The translations under genes and the position numbers were made by a program. A DNA stretch of 64,000 nt from Uropetala carovei. Its lineage: Eukaryota > Arthropoda > Insecta > Odonata > Petaluridae. The stretch lies in contig JAXCHB010000318.1 in NCBI GenBank assembly GCA_036926305.1, positions 2,628,501 to 2,692,500 of the forward strand. The letters run 5' to 3'. Positions 49,712 to 60,899 of this stretch are shown here, one piece after another. Below the pieces are notes generated by a model that worked only from the letters and a program-made list of their open reading frames with translations, had not been told where the DNA came from and made no database searches. Within the stretch, counting starts at the first letter, position 1. Each line of letters starts with the position of its first letter.

Positions 49712-52470
49712 CCTATAAAGCATAGGTCCGCAGCTCCGGACGCTCGACCTCCCACCTAAGCGAACCGAGCTGAATTGACGCTCCCATTCTGCCATCGTTG
49801 GATTACTTAGTAAATATCTTACTAAAAAGTATCAAGTTTACAAACGTCTATTCTCTCACATAATGTATGCAACGTGCGATCAAAACAAAGTATAGTTCAA
49901 ACTGCTGTTTTCCGCGATATAATTGGATCAAATTTCGAGGACTCATATTTCAATAAGGAGATATACGGACTGTGAGACGGTTATCTTTTCTCTTCTACAA
50001 TGTATCTTCAGGTAAATAACAATGTGCATCGCTCAAAGTTTCGATTCCCGTACGTCAGTGCTTCTCAACCTTCCTCATTTTCATGGGGTTCTACGTAACC
50101 ACAACATTTCACGGAGCCTAGGTTGAAAAGTATGGCCATATGTAAGGGGCCCCCTACTACTCGGGGCCCCTGGCGAGCGACATGTGCGACCCCCCCTAAA
50201 TCCGATACTGTTAATTTACAAAAGAATGGACAAAAATCATTGACTCTATGATTACCAGAATAAAATATTATAAAAGTTCATTCAGGACCTTGCTACAAAT
50301 GGTCAAAATGGACCAATATGGAATTCGCTTCACAATATTTAGTGTATATCTCTAATGTCTTTTATTATAAAAATCGTTCAAAATTTTATGATATAAAGAT
50401 TTGGACTAAGAGACACAGGAACTACCCTAACAACAAATTGTGAAAAGGGTTCTCCGTGTGTTCCGTTCTGTTCGAACCCTTAATAAAGCATCTCTAAAGC
50501 CAACGTTTCACATGCGACAACGACGTTATTGAAGTCATCACAGACTGATTCAGACGCAAAACACAACCTTGTAATACAAAGGCTTAAACAGCCTCCCATT
50601 GCAATGGAACAACTCCCTGAACAAACTCAGTGGCTATGTTAAAATAAATTATATACGTACTACGTTAGTTTCGTTGAAGCCAAGAAACGAATATGGGAAA
50701 CATAACTAAACTCCGGTTTCTCATTGATTATATCACCGTAAATACCTGTGTATAGGGCGTACGTTTTCCCAAAAATTTTGGCCTAAAAAATGGGGTAGGT
50801 CCTATAGAAGGAAAATACATCATTCTTCCCAAAATGAAAAGACAAAAAACTGTATTTATAAATTACAAGAAATTTATATTAATATCGGGAAGAGCAAACA
50901 TAAAAACCCTAATTTATATTTGAAACAAACTATAGAGAGTTTTAATAAAATGAGAAATGAACGTTCAACGCAAATAGCCCCTACGTATATAACGGAAGAA
51001 AATTTAAAAATCACAAACTGAAACCCGTAAAAAATTCTTTGCTTACGAATTTTTCGCCTAGTTAGCAACTAATTCGCCCCTATCTATTGCTATCTCACAT
51101 TGGTAGAATGCATTTACGGGTACATTGAATTTTCCTAGAATTTGAAACCAAAATCCTACCTGCATCCAATATTTACGGTAACTGTCTTGTTAGACTTTTC
51201 TCCGACTTGCTTTCGCTCCAAAAACTTTCATTGCCACTCTGTGAATAACAGTTTCTCTCTCTTTCCCTCTCTCCTATATCCATTTCTCTTCCCATTTATC
51301 CTTTCCTATACTTCCAAATTTTTTTCAGTCTGCCTTCCTATTTCCTCCGACCTTCAGTTTTTTATTCTTCTCTAGTCAGAGGTCGTTTTGCTCCGTCGCT
51401 CATTTGTCTCAGCACCTTGCGCACGGCGGAAGAGAGGAATCTAGGACGCCGAACTATGGGAATATCTTTTGGAAATCTCATTTATAATTCCGAATAAGGG
51501 AGCGGATCCTCCGTTGAAAAGCGCGTACTGTTGCAGGAAGCCAATTAAAAAAAAAAAGATCGGGCGAATTAATCCTTCGGAAACACCGGACTGTTGTGAG
51601 CTCCCCCGTGTACGCGGTGCACTTTTAGAAAATTTAATTGTTAATTAATGGCACGCAAGATCCGTTATGACTAAAAGCTGGTGATCGAGACGGCGTTTAA
51701 GGAATCCATGAATAGAAAACTAAGCTGAAGTAATTTTAATTCATTTTCTTTATTAATATTTAAACGTTTACAGCCACGCCTAAAAAAATACAAACAACAG
51801 GATCCAGGAGCAGTAATGATTTTAACTTTCGGACTGTAAAGGTTTATAAAAAAAATAAACTATTTCCAAAACAGTGAATGTAGGTGTAAAACAAGCATAT
51901 GGTATTCCCCATAATGCCACACACTATATATTCTGTAAATTCTGTACGTTGTGACACACGGAATCGTTAACTCAACCCATTTCCATCTCCCCATTTTATG
52001 ATCAAAGTAAAAGGCGCTTTCAATTTTTTTTCGGCTGAAGTGTCCACCTTATGCTAGCTCATATATTTTCAGGCTGAAAAAATACCCTCGAAATTGTGAC
52101 AACGCCTCGATTAAATTAAGGCGCCATAATCAATTTAAAACTTCCATCGGTCTTACCGCCATTTCTTGGACTTTAAAGTTAAATTACCAGAGTTTATCGA
52201 AAGACTGCATGGACAATGATTTTTCGTTGAAGCGTCGGGAAAAATTTTTCGAGAAACTAGCAACCGCGAATAATTCTTCGATCGTACGCGATCAACGATT
52301 CTTTTCCTATTTACCGCGAAGTCAGTTCTTACCGAAGCCTCCATCCTGGTTCCTTCGCGAGTGAAAAAAAGGATAGAATAATATATGCCTCATTAGCTCG
52401 AATGTCTTGCGTGGTTTAAAAGAAGGGGTTTTCCTTGTTTTATTTTTTTCTTCCAGCGTAGGAAGACGGG
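49712..52470. other. AT-rich spacer with scattered TE termini
   Basis: A possible small hAT-type fragment lies at 50056-50129 (CAGTGCTTCTCAACCTT against inverted TACTTTTCAACCTAGG), and a GGGGCCCC-rich hAT-type right end stops at 50210. A poly-pyrimidine patch lies at about 51250-51300. No gene recognised. Confidence 0.45.
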
Positions 52471-53580
52471 ATGGAAGTGTTAGAGGAGGAGAGGGAGAGA
52501 GAGAGAAAAAGGCGAAAAGAGGGAGAGAATAGGGTGGTAAGAGAGAGAGAGGGGAGGGGGACTTGGCGGGAAAGAAGACACGTCCAGCGCATTCCACAGG
52601 TGGTGCTGCACCCCGTGGAGACGCGGTCGCGCTGTTATATACATATTTTTCACGTCTTTCCCGTCGCGAGAGCATAACCATTAAAACGATTTGGCGACTC
52701 TTGCCGCAAACAATCGCCGCCGAATTCGTATGTGCGTCGAGGCGGAAGGAAGGGACTTCCTGTCTGGTGCGAGTTAATGAGAGTGAATGCGTAGGGAGAG
52801 GGGGGGGGGGAGGGAAGGGGGGGAGGGGTGAGGGGGAAACCATGCCCCTCTTCCTCCTTGGCCTTTCCCGCCGTCTCTTACCGACTACGACTGCCTCAAC
52901 AGAGGACGTTGCTATCCACCGCGGCCGTTCCACGGTGCGGAACGGACGATATAATGGCCGTCGCGCGCTTTGGAGCCACGAATCGGTGGGAGGGGGGAAG
53001 GGGGAGAGAAAGGGGGGAAGGAGGGAGGGGGACGTTTTTTTTTTCGTCAGGGAAAAAGTAGGAGGTGGAGGGAGGCAACGCTGCTTCCTAGGATCACGTG
53101 GCTGAGTTAGGACCATAGAGGAGAAGGGGTCCTTTTTTTCTTCCTGCGGGAAAGGGGACGGGAGGAGGAGATATAAGGAGAGGAGGTGGAGTGGGAGGGG
53201 GAGAGATGGGCGAAGGAGAAGATTAAGGAAGATGGGCAGTGCAGGGGGAAATAGGCAGGCAAGTCAAGGTCAAAGGAGTTGTTACCGCCACCCTGCCACC
53301 CGACCTCTTCTCCTCCTCTTTCCTCCCTCCCCCCCCTCTCTCTCTCCATTTCCCTGCCATTCCTACCTAGCCTATCCCTCCGGTATATGTTGCCCATCTC
53401 TCTCTCTCTCTCTCCTCTCTCCCTCTCTCTCTTCTCCTCCGGCTAAGGGGCTGGACCCTACCTAGTCCACGTCCTACCTCTCTTTCTCTCTCTCTCTCAC
53501 TCTACACCTGCATCTTTTTACCATCTCTCTCTGTTCCTTTTTTTCTTTCTTTCTTTCTCTCTCTTTCCTCCCCTCCTTTT
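52471..53580. repeat. GA-rich then CT-rich, CpG-containing block
   Basis: Purine-rich on the plus strand at 52470-52565, 52790-52850, 52985-53080 and 53150-53225, then pyrimidine-rich at 53300-53580 with (CT)n at 53398-53415 and 53485-53497. A 264-residue minus-strand frame (53116-52322) and overlapping plus-strand frames here are Ser/Pro/Arg-rich and compositional. Confidence 0.8.
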
Positions 53581-53852
53581 CGCTCCATCCGCGCCTTCTA
53601 GAAGCGATGCTTCGCTGGACCTCGAGTAAAAAAAAAATCAGGAGGAAACATCTTATGAGACGGGTTGCCACTACGCGGAGAGACTTTTTTAACAAAGAAA
53701 TTTCTTCGAGAAAAAATAATCATCCCTCGGTTTTGCTTACCTCATTTTTTTTTACCTTCCACTGATGTAATGGTGGAGGTTAAACTCGAGACTTTGATTA
53801 AACTTACGCCGTCCGTACGCTATGCAGTTAAAAAGGAAAAAAGTATACTATA

Positions 53853-54167
53853 AACCGCTCCCCGGTTATAACGCGGGGTGTCGGGGGAGGAGCTGCGACC
53901 CGCGTTATAAGACAACCGCGGTATAACTTTTCATTTTTTTAATTTCTGTACTTGCTACAAATGACAAAATTCAAATAAAAAAACAATATACAGTGAGTAG
54001 AAGATATTTATTTAATCGATTCCTTAAAACGTCAGTATATTTTGTTATTTTGACTTTAGTACATACTAAAACAACGACAGGATTTTCTTTCCAAGAAATA
54101 GGGAGGAAGACCCGCGGTATATCAGATTCTGCGGTATAACCGACGGCGTTATAACCGGGGAGCGGTG
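53853..54167. mobile_element. TA-flanked MITE, mariner/pogo-type
   Basis: The ends carry ACCGCTCCCCGGTTATAACG and its inverted copy, each next to a TA dinucleotide (53851-53852 and 54168-54169). GCGGTATAAC occurs inside both ends. 315 bp, AT-rich interior without coding. TA duplication and this kind of terminus fit the Tc1/mariner superfamily, but the family is inferred. Confidence 0.75.
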
Positions 54168-54450
54168 TACTGACTCCATGATGTGGTTGCATTCTCGATA
54201 TTCGAATCTTCCGGCAGCTTTCTATGTTTTGATGCATTCTACGCTCGCTCTAATTAAAATCCTACGAGGGACGAAAAGATAATTAAAATGTATCCTTTAT
54301 CGCACTGACACGCAACCTACTTTATACACAAACTATCTTACATTTCGGGTTAAATATATAGTTTTTATTTCATTGCTAATGTCTATCAATGCTGTCAACT
54401 ACTTTATAAATCGTTCAGAAAATTAGTAATTTATTTAAATTTTACACTCG

Positions 54451-54891
54451 TATAACTCGGCATCCTAGAGTGCGTATTCACATATTCGTGATTTATCAAG
54501 TGTGGCCACAGTATCCTAGAATGCGGTCCGGGTTCACGTTTAGGCAATTTTCGAAGACCGATTTCTATGAATTTTAATAATGAATTGTATTACAGTATGT
54601 ACACTACGCGAAATTTATGTATGTAATTCATATCCATTCAGTATTATATTTAACTAAGTTTTAATATATTAATCAAATTTTTTTACAAAAATTTGTATAA
54701 AATTAATATATCGATTTATTATTACATTATGCCGTGTTTTACTATATTATTCGGAGTTTTAGTATCGAAAATGTAATCTACATGTCCCTGTCCTCTTAGT
54801 TCCTATAAACTTAAGGTATCCTAAAACGTGGTTTCCTATTACACGATGTTCATCATTAACGTTTTCCTCGCGTTATAGGAGGGACGACTGT
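54451..54891. mobile_element. Possible pogo-type MITE
   Basis: The right end inverted reads TACAGTCGTCCCTCCTATAA, a pogo/Tigger-like terminus. The left end (TACACTCGTATAACTCGG) matches only in part. TATCCTA(G/A)AA phrases occur three times inside. Confidence 0.35.
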
Positions 54892-55242
54892 ATATGTAAA
54901 CATGAGATTGTTTTCGTCAGGTAAACAATAGAATTCTAATAAAAGAATAAGGCACAATGTTTAATTTTCAATCTTACAATTTATGATGTCATGGGACTCA
55001 GAAAAGGTTCAAATTTATCATAATTAATAACTATAATTATGTCATAGGGAGACTGCCAATAAGCTGGCGGGCCGTGTGCTTGAGGCCCTATCTCAGTGCT
55101 CTCCAACCGGTGTGCCGCCGCACATTAATGTGCCGCGAGGAAGGCACTAGTGTGCCGCACAGTCTGAGGATATTTAATTTTCACAAAAGCGTTTGGAATA
55201 AACAAATTCGCATACATTTTATCATCCAATGAATTTATTCTG

Positions 55243-55557
55243 AAACTACGAGAGGAATTGGTAGACCTTAGTAACGATCATACAACTTAAAATTATTATG
55301 CCTACTTTAGATGTATTTTGGCTAAAAGCTAAAGGTGAATATCCTCCAATATCTGAATATCCCATCGATATGACGTTCCAAATTCAAGAACGTATTTATG
55401 CGAATTTAGTTGTTCTTCAACCCATATTAAAAATATTAAAAGGGCATGTTTACAGAACCTAGATGGAGAAGTTCTTGTAGCTCTTTCTATTAGCGAGCCA
55501 AATATAAAGCGTCTTTGTACCAAAATGCAAGCTCAAATTTTCTGTCTGACAATTTAA
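55243..55557 (+). pseudogene. C-terminal remnant of a hAT transposase (ZBED5/Buster-like)
   Basis: Three reading frames carry one protein in order. KLREELVDLSND is followed by a stop near 55288. DVFWLKAKGEYPPISE then runs in a second phase from about 55310. A third phase from about 55375 reads TYLCEFSCSSTHIKNIKRA, then LDGEVLVALSISEP and IKRLCTKMQAQIF, up to a stop at 55555-55557. FW...EYP.IS, TYLCE.S and VALS..EP are hallmarks of the hAT dimerisation region in vertebrate and invertebrate ZBED5/GTF2IRD2-like transposases. The N-terminal finger and catalytic core are absent. At least two frameshifts show long decay, although the outer target duplication is still perfect. Confidence 0.8.
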
Positions 55558-58500
55558 TATAATAATAGCTTTCATCCGTTGGTTGGTCACGCTATGCAAA
55601 CGCTAATAACTCGAGAAATAATAATGATAGAAACTCGAAATTTGGTAGAGATGCTTGATTAACACTTTTTCAGGTGATGACGAATTTAAAACCGAAAAAT
55701 TCCTTGGTTCGTCTCCAAGAGAGGCATTTCCTTTTCCCATTACTTAACATGTAAAACGCGATTTTTCGACGTGCAGGTTTTTATTCATTTGGAAATTAAA
55801 ATTAGAAGAAATTAACAGACAACCTTCGGTTTTGAACCATTTTGAAGAAAAAGTTATAAAGTTTCTTATTCCGTACGTCTTTTTTCGCCCACAGTTCGAA
55901 ATATTCCATGTTAAACGTTTAATTTGCATATTTTGTGGAAATCTCGCCATTTTAACGTGATGTTGCTATGTCGACCATTATCATTGTTAGCTTTAATACG
56001 AGAGAGAGGAAGGAAGGGGAGAGATTGGCGTGTTTTGTGGAAAATAAGTATATTAACGTAAATATAAAAAATTTTAAGTATCAACAGTGTCATTTTAGAA
56101 AAATTGGAAATAAAAAGCATTCTCAAATTAAATTCTTTGTAAACCATACGTGCTTACGAATTTATATTGTTATTCCTCGAATTAATTTCGTAACAATGGC
56201 CGAAGTTTGGAAACGAATATAAATTAAAATTCAATTAAAATTAAAAGGACATTTAAAACTGTTAACAGGCAATTTTCGAAGAAAGAACAGTGGATCTTTT
56301 AATGAATTGATTTGTTTTTTAAAAGGGATTTTGGTGCTTACTTAATACAGAGTAAGTTCTAAGGCTTATAATCCATTTAAATCTAACAACAGTGACTTTT
56401 ATAGTTTAAAGAAAACTTTATTTATTCACTTTAGAGAATGAATTAATTGTAGGCTAGCATTGTCTATTATAAAAGGAGTTACTTTGGAATTTACAGTATG
56501 TAAAGTGGAAGTTGTACTGAATTGACTCAAGTATTTTGGGTACTTTCCTGTTAACGGGAATACCTCAAAAAATAAACACGTATTGTTGTCATATGTTACG
56601 ACTTATTTGTTTGTTAACAATGCGTAACAACGGGGGCATTAATTAAAAATCACACTTTTTTGAAACTTACTTACTAATAAAAACAACATAATTACTAATA
56701 CAATCTAAATTTATGTTACTAGGGGGCCAATATGTCTTTATGGCATTTAAAATAGCTGGAAATATGTCGATTTTTTGTTATGTTGTCGCCGCATGAAATC
56801 TTCTGCTGACAGGCTTTCGCGTTGCATTTCCACACTTCTATTCACTTTTCAGAATGAATGAATTCTAGGTTAATATTGCATATTATAAAAGGATTTTCTT
56901 TGGAATAAGAAGTTTGTTATGTGGTTATTTTAACTGAATTGAATCAAGTCCTCTTCTAAGTTAGAAATCAATATGAAACTGGTGAAAGTGGTTGTTTCGG
57001 AAAATGAGAAGGCAAGAGTGCTGAGCAGACGATAAACGATATTGAGGTACATTATATTCCAAAATCTATTTAAAGTATTATCAGAGGCAATTGAAGATTG
57101 AACCAATTTTTTGGAACCGGAATTCTGCTTATTTAATAAAATTGAAATCCTAATGCTATAATCAATTTAAAACTAATAGCAATGGCTATTTTAGTAGAAA
57201 GAAAGGTACTATTTTATTCACAGGGAATTTCTGTGACATTTTAGTTAATTAATTAAAAAACCTATAATATAGAAATATTCGATGGTTAAAACAGTGCACA
57301 ATTTTATTGCGATTTTTACATGTTGCACCGACGAAAATCTAGATTCATTAAACCCGTTGAAATTCAACGGGCACTTATTTTAAATGCCATAAAGACATAT
57401 TGGCCCCCTAGTAACATAAATTTAGATTGTATTAGTAATTATGTTGTTTTTATTAGTAAGTAAGTTTCAAAAAAGTGTGATTTTTAATTAATGCCCCCGT
57501 TGTTACGCATTGTTAACAAACAAATAAGTCGTAACATATGACAACAATACGTGTTTATTTTTTGAGGTATTCCCGTTAACAGGAAAGTACCCAAAATACT
57601 TGAGTCAATTCAGTACAACTTCCACTTTACATACTGTAAATTCCAAAGTAACTCCTTTTATAATAGACAATGCTAGCCTACAATTAATTCATTCTCTAAA
57701 GTGAATAAATAAAGTTTTCTTTAAACTATAAAAGTCACTGTTGTTAGATTTAAATGGATTATAAGCCTTAGAACTTACTCTGTATTAAGTAAGCACCAAA
57801 ATCCCTTTTAAAAAACAAATCAATTCATTAAAAGATCCACTGTTCTTTCTTCGAAAATTGCCTGTTAACAGTTTTAAATGTCCTTTTAATTTTAATTGAA
57901 TTTTAATTTATATTCGTTTCCAAACTTCAGCCATTGTTACGAAATTAATTCGAGGAATAACAATATAAATTCGTAAGCACGTATGGTTTACAAAGAATTT
58001 AATTTGAGAATGCTTTTTATTTCCAATTTTTCTAAAATGACACTGTTGATACTTAAAATTTTTTATATTTACGTTAATATACTTATTTTCCACAAAACAC
58101 GCCAATCTCTCCCCTTCCTTCCTCTCTCTCGTATTAAAGCTAACAATGATAATGGTCGACATAGCAACATCACGTTAAAATGGCGAGATTTCCACAAAAT
58201 ATGCAAATTAAACGTTTAACATGGAATATTTCGAACTGTGGGCGAAAAAAGACGTACGGAATAAGAAACTTTATAACTTTTTCTTCAAAATGGTTCAAAA
58301 CCGAAGGTTGTCTGTTAATTTCTTCTAATTTTAATTTCCAAATGAATAAAAACCTGCACGTCGAAAAATCGCGTTTTACATGTTAAGTAATGGGAAAAGG
58401 AAATGCCTCTCTTGGAGACGAACCAAGGAACTTTTTCGGATTTAAATTCGTCATCACCTGAAAAAGTGTTAATCAAGCATCTCTACCAAATTTCGAGTTT

Positions 58501-58582
58501 CTATCATTATTATTTCTCGAGTTATTAGCGTTTGCATAGCGTGATCAACCAACCAACGGATGACGGCTATTATTATATAAAA
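55553..58582. repeat. 3-kb palindrome with 1.2-kb arms
   Basis: Left arm 55553-56753, right arm 57377-58582, spacer of about 620 bp. The arms are nearly identical; an 84-residue stretch translates identically from both. Left arm plus spacer is a version of the 46350 repeat with about 500 bp deleted (joined at about 56831). The right arm is an inverted partial copy that starts 6-7 bases after the 3' hairpin CCCGTTGAAATTCAACGGG. Transcription through it would give a long double-stranded RNA. Confidence 0.95.
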
Positions 58583-58772
58583 TCACTTTACCAATCGTAA
58601 CAATCTAATATAATTGCGACGTTTATTTGTTTTATGCTAGTTTTTTCTTTAAAAATGTGTATTTACGCAATTAAATTAATCAGGGGTGGTTTGGTGTGCC
58701 GCGATGTTTTTAAGGATGCATGATGGTATGCCGTGGAGCAAAAAAGGTTGGAGAGCAGCACTGCCCTATCTT

Positions 58773-59525
58773 TTTAAATCGTCGCACGATACAAGCCTTG
58801 GCTGAAGTTTTCTCGATTTTCCAATACATTCTAGGTCACCGGACAATGTCACTTCCATGTCGATCCATATCCTCCCATTACTTATACAAGAATGCCCAAA
58901 ATATAAAAAGGCTAATGGTTATGGCAGTCAAAACATCGGTATTTTTTGGGTAAACTATTCAAACTATAAGGTTTTCAGTTGTGTACTTCAGCATAAAATT
59001 GAAGAATCCACGATGAACGCACACATTTACTTTACGAAAATAATAAAGATACGGAAATGTGATAAATGCATTATATCACTTGATAAGGACGTGTTAAACT
59101 AAGCCGTGGGCGTGTTCGCATGCATAATCTACAAGTTTCGTGAAAATCCTTTTTCCCTCGCAGATTTTTGCTCGATTCTACAATATATTAAAAGGTCGTT
59201 AGTTGAATTTTTATTCTAAGCCAGTAGCAGAAGGAGCAGAATCAAGGGCGGATGCAGACTTAATCCATGGGGGAGAGGGGTGGGGGAGAAGCTAATCAAC
59301 AATGAAAAAATAAACTATTTGAAAATATCGTAATTCACGTATATTTTAATGCAGAAAAAGGAAATATGTATATAAATTTTGTACAGCAAAATTCGATAAT
59401 TTTTTTACGCAAACGGAGGACAATCTTTCTACTTGCTATGCATTTAATAATTCTAATGTATTGAATTGGATTGATAGAAAGGATGATCCGAAGATCCTTA
59501 TGCGAAAGGCATAAGCTGTTATGAT
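58773..59525. other. Spacer without a recognisable gene
   Basis: AT-rich. A single hAT-like phrase GGGCGGATGCAGACTTAATC lies near 59248 without a partner. Confidence 0.45.
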
Positions 59526-59655
59526 GGGAAATGAGGAAACAGGAGAATTAACCTGCCACGGTAGTTCAGTCGTAGAATATCCGCCCGGCAAGTGGTAAGA
59601 CCCGGGTTCGTATTCCCGGTCATGGCAGATTTTTTCACCTGTTTCCTCATTTCCC
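59526..59655 (+). mobile_element. tRNA-like repeat bounded by perfect inverted repeats
   Basis: The core 59553-59628 is 76 nt with CTGCCA/TGGCAG ends, GTAGTTCAGTCGTAGAAT (glycine-tRNA-like D arm) and a strong CCGGG/CCCGG T-arm. The T loop TTCGTAT lacks the conserved A58, and the anticodon loop CCGGCAA lacks U33, so a working tRNA is unlikely. 18-bp arms GGGAAATGAGGAAACAGG (59526-59543) and its exact inverse (59638-59655) enclose it. Related copies: 3484, 10955, 32104. Confidence 0.75.
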
Positions 59656-60899
59656 TATTGAATTGAGGTAAAATTTTTTATTGTTGATAATCCTTATTTC
59701 ACGCAAGGAGAAAATCTCGTCGCCGGGTTGAACAAAACAAACCGTCATGTAAAAATATTGCCGTTACTCCTTTTTTACCTTGACCAATCCTTCTTTCCCG
59801 TAAAACCCTTATAAAGCCGCACTAACAACCACGCCTGTTTCCAAAAATACATCATGCGAGCTAGGCCCATAGCCAACGATACAACAACAAGGTATTTCGG
59901 AGGCTATAGAACGAAACATATACAATTCATAAGAGAATTTTATGAACCGGCGACATCTCTCGTGACCTCGAGCTAAACAGTGTCATTAATGTGTACATGA
60001 AGGTAAAGATTAAACGATCTAATTCTACGAAAGACATTCTAACATAATATCGACGAAATTGATTTTCGTCCCAAAACATTTGGAGAGCTTTGAGAAAGAA
60101 TGAGTACTAAAATCCATCAAGAGATTGCGCAAAGTTCTTTTCATCTTCTAAAAGCGCCCATAGTAAGGATTCTAAACCAAACATTTGCAAGTAGTGCATA
60201 AGAATATCGCCAGGTAGTTGTTCGATGGACGCATGTGATGCTGTCACGGCCTCTGAGAAAGGTAGGGGGCATGAGGGCCATTTGCCATAGGCATTGAGCA
60301 CAAGAGGGCCCAAATTCGAATTTGAATGAACTGTCCATACTAAAATATAAACTATGAAATTGCACGAAAATAACTTGGTTTGATGCAAAATATTTCCAAC
60401 GAATGGATTGATCAATTCGTAGCGGAAAACTTTACAAAGAACAATTTAATAGGCGGTGTTTTTTTCACCGAACAGTAAAGAGGACAAGATTATTCAACTG
60501 ATCTGCAATTGGTAGGGTTTCTAGACGTACTCTTCTATGAGTACATATACTCTTTTGAAGCATCAATACTTTTGTACTTTCTTTTTAGGGTGTTATACAT
60601 CGAAAAGGCACTCATGTTTTCCCTCTGTCTGTGTACCTGTCCTTATTTAAATTAAATTAAATTACAGGTAAACGGTAAGAGATATAAGACAGAATTTCGC
60701 AGCATGTACGTAATATATCATGCCATTTACTATAATAACAAAGATTTTGTGTACAAGTCGAAAGTCTTCAGGTGTGCTTTAAAATTTTGGGGTGTTTCAA
60801 CAAAAAAGTGTTTTCCTAGTCTCAATGGTTTCATAAAGACAAATAATGTTTACCTCGATAAAAGTGTCAAAACATCGATGATAATAGACTTCCATGACC
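59656..60899. other. Spacer without a recognisable gene
   Basis: AT-rich. A GGGGGCATGAGGGCCATTTG phrase near 60266 resembles the GGCC-rich ends of hAT-type repeats but is unbounded. A 102-residue minus frame at 60415 has no recognised domain. Confidence 0.45.

Larger units (their letters stand above)
55094..58764 (+). mobile_element. Composite hAT element with perfect 8-bp target duplication
   Basis: Identical octamers CCCTATCT lie at 55086-55093 and 58765-58772. Left end CAGTGCTCTCCAACCGG, right end inverted CAGTGCTGCTCTCCAACC; both ends continue with GTGCCGC- or GGCATACC-type sequence. The transposase C-terminus lies near the left end and most of the transposase is missing. A 3-kb palindromic repeat occupies the rest. 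Its insertion at 55553 follows directly on the transposase stop region, leaving about 180 bp of hAT 3' sequence after 58582. Confidence 0.9.

Noticed and set aside
52322..53116. 264-codon minus-strand frame
   Set aside because: Pro/Ser/Arg-rich, crosses GA/CT low-complexity DNA with open frames on both strands, and has no recognisable domain.
55968..56222. 84-residue frame repeated at 46727 and 57908 as a conserved small protein
   Set aside because: Conserved only because the repeat copies are near-identical DNA. The frame has no domain, and flanking DNA is equally conserved.
59553..59628. Functional tRNA gene
   Set aside because: The anticodon loop lacks U33, the T loop lacks A58, and the acceptor pairing is incomplete. 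Related degenerate copies show it is a repeat.
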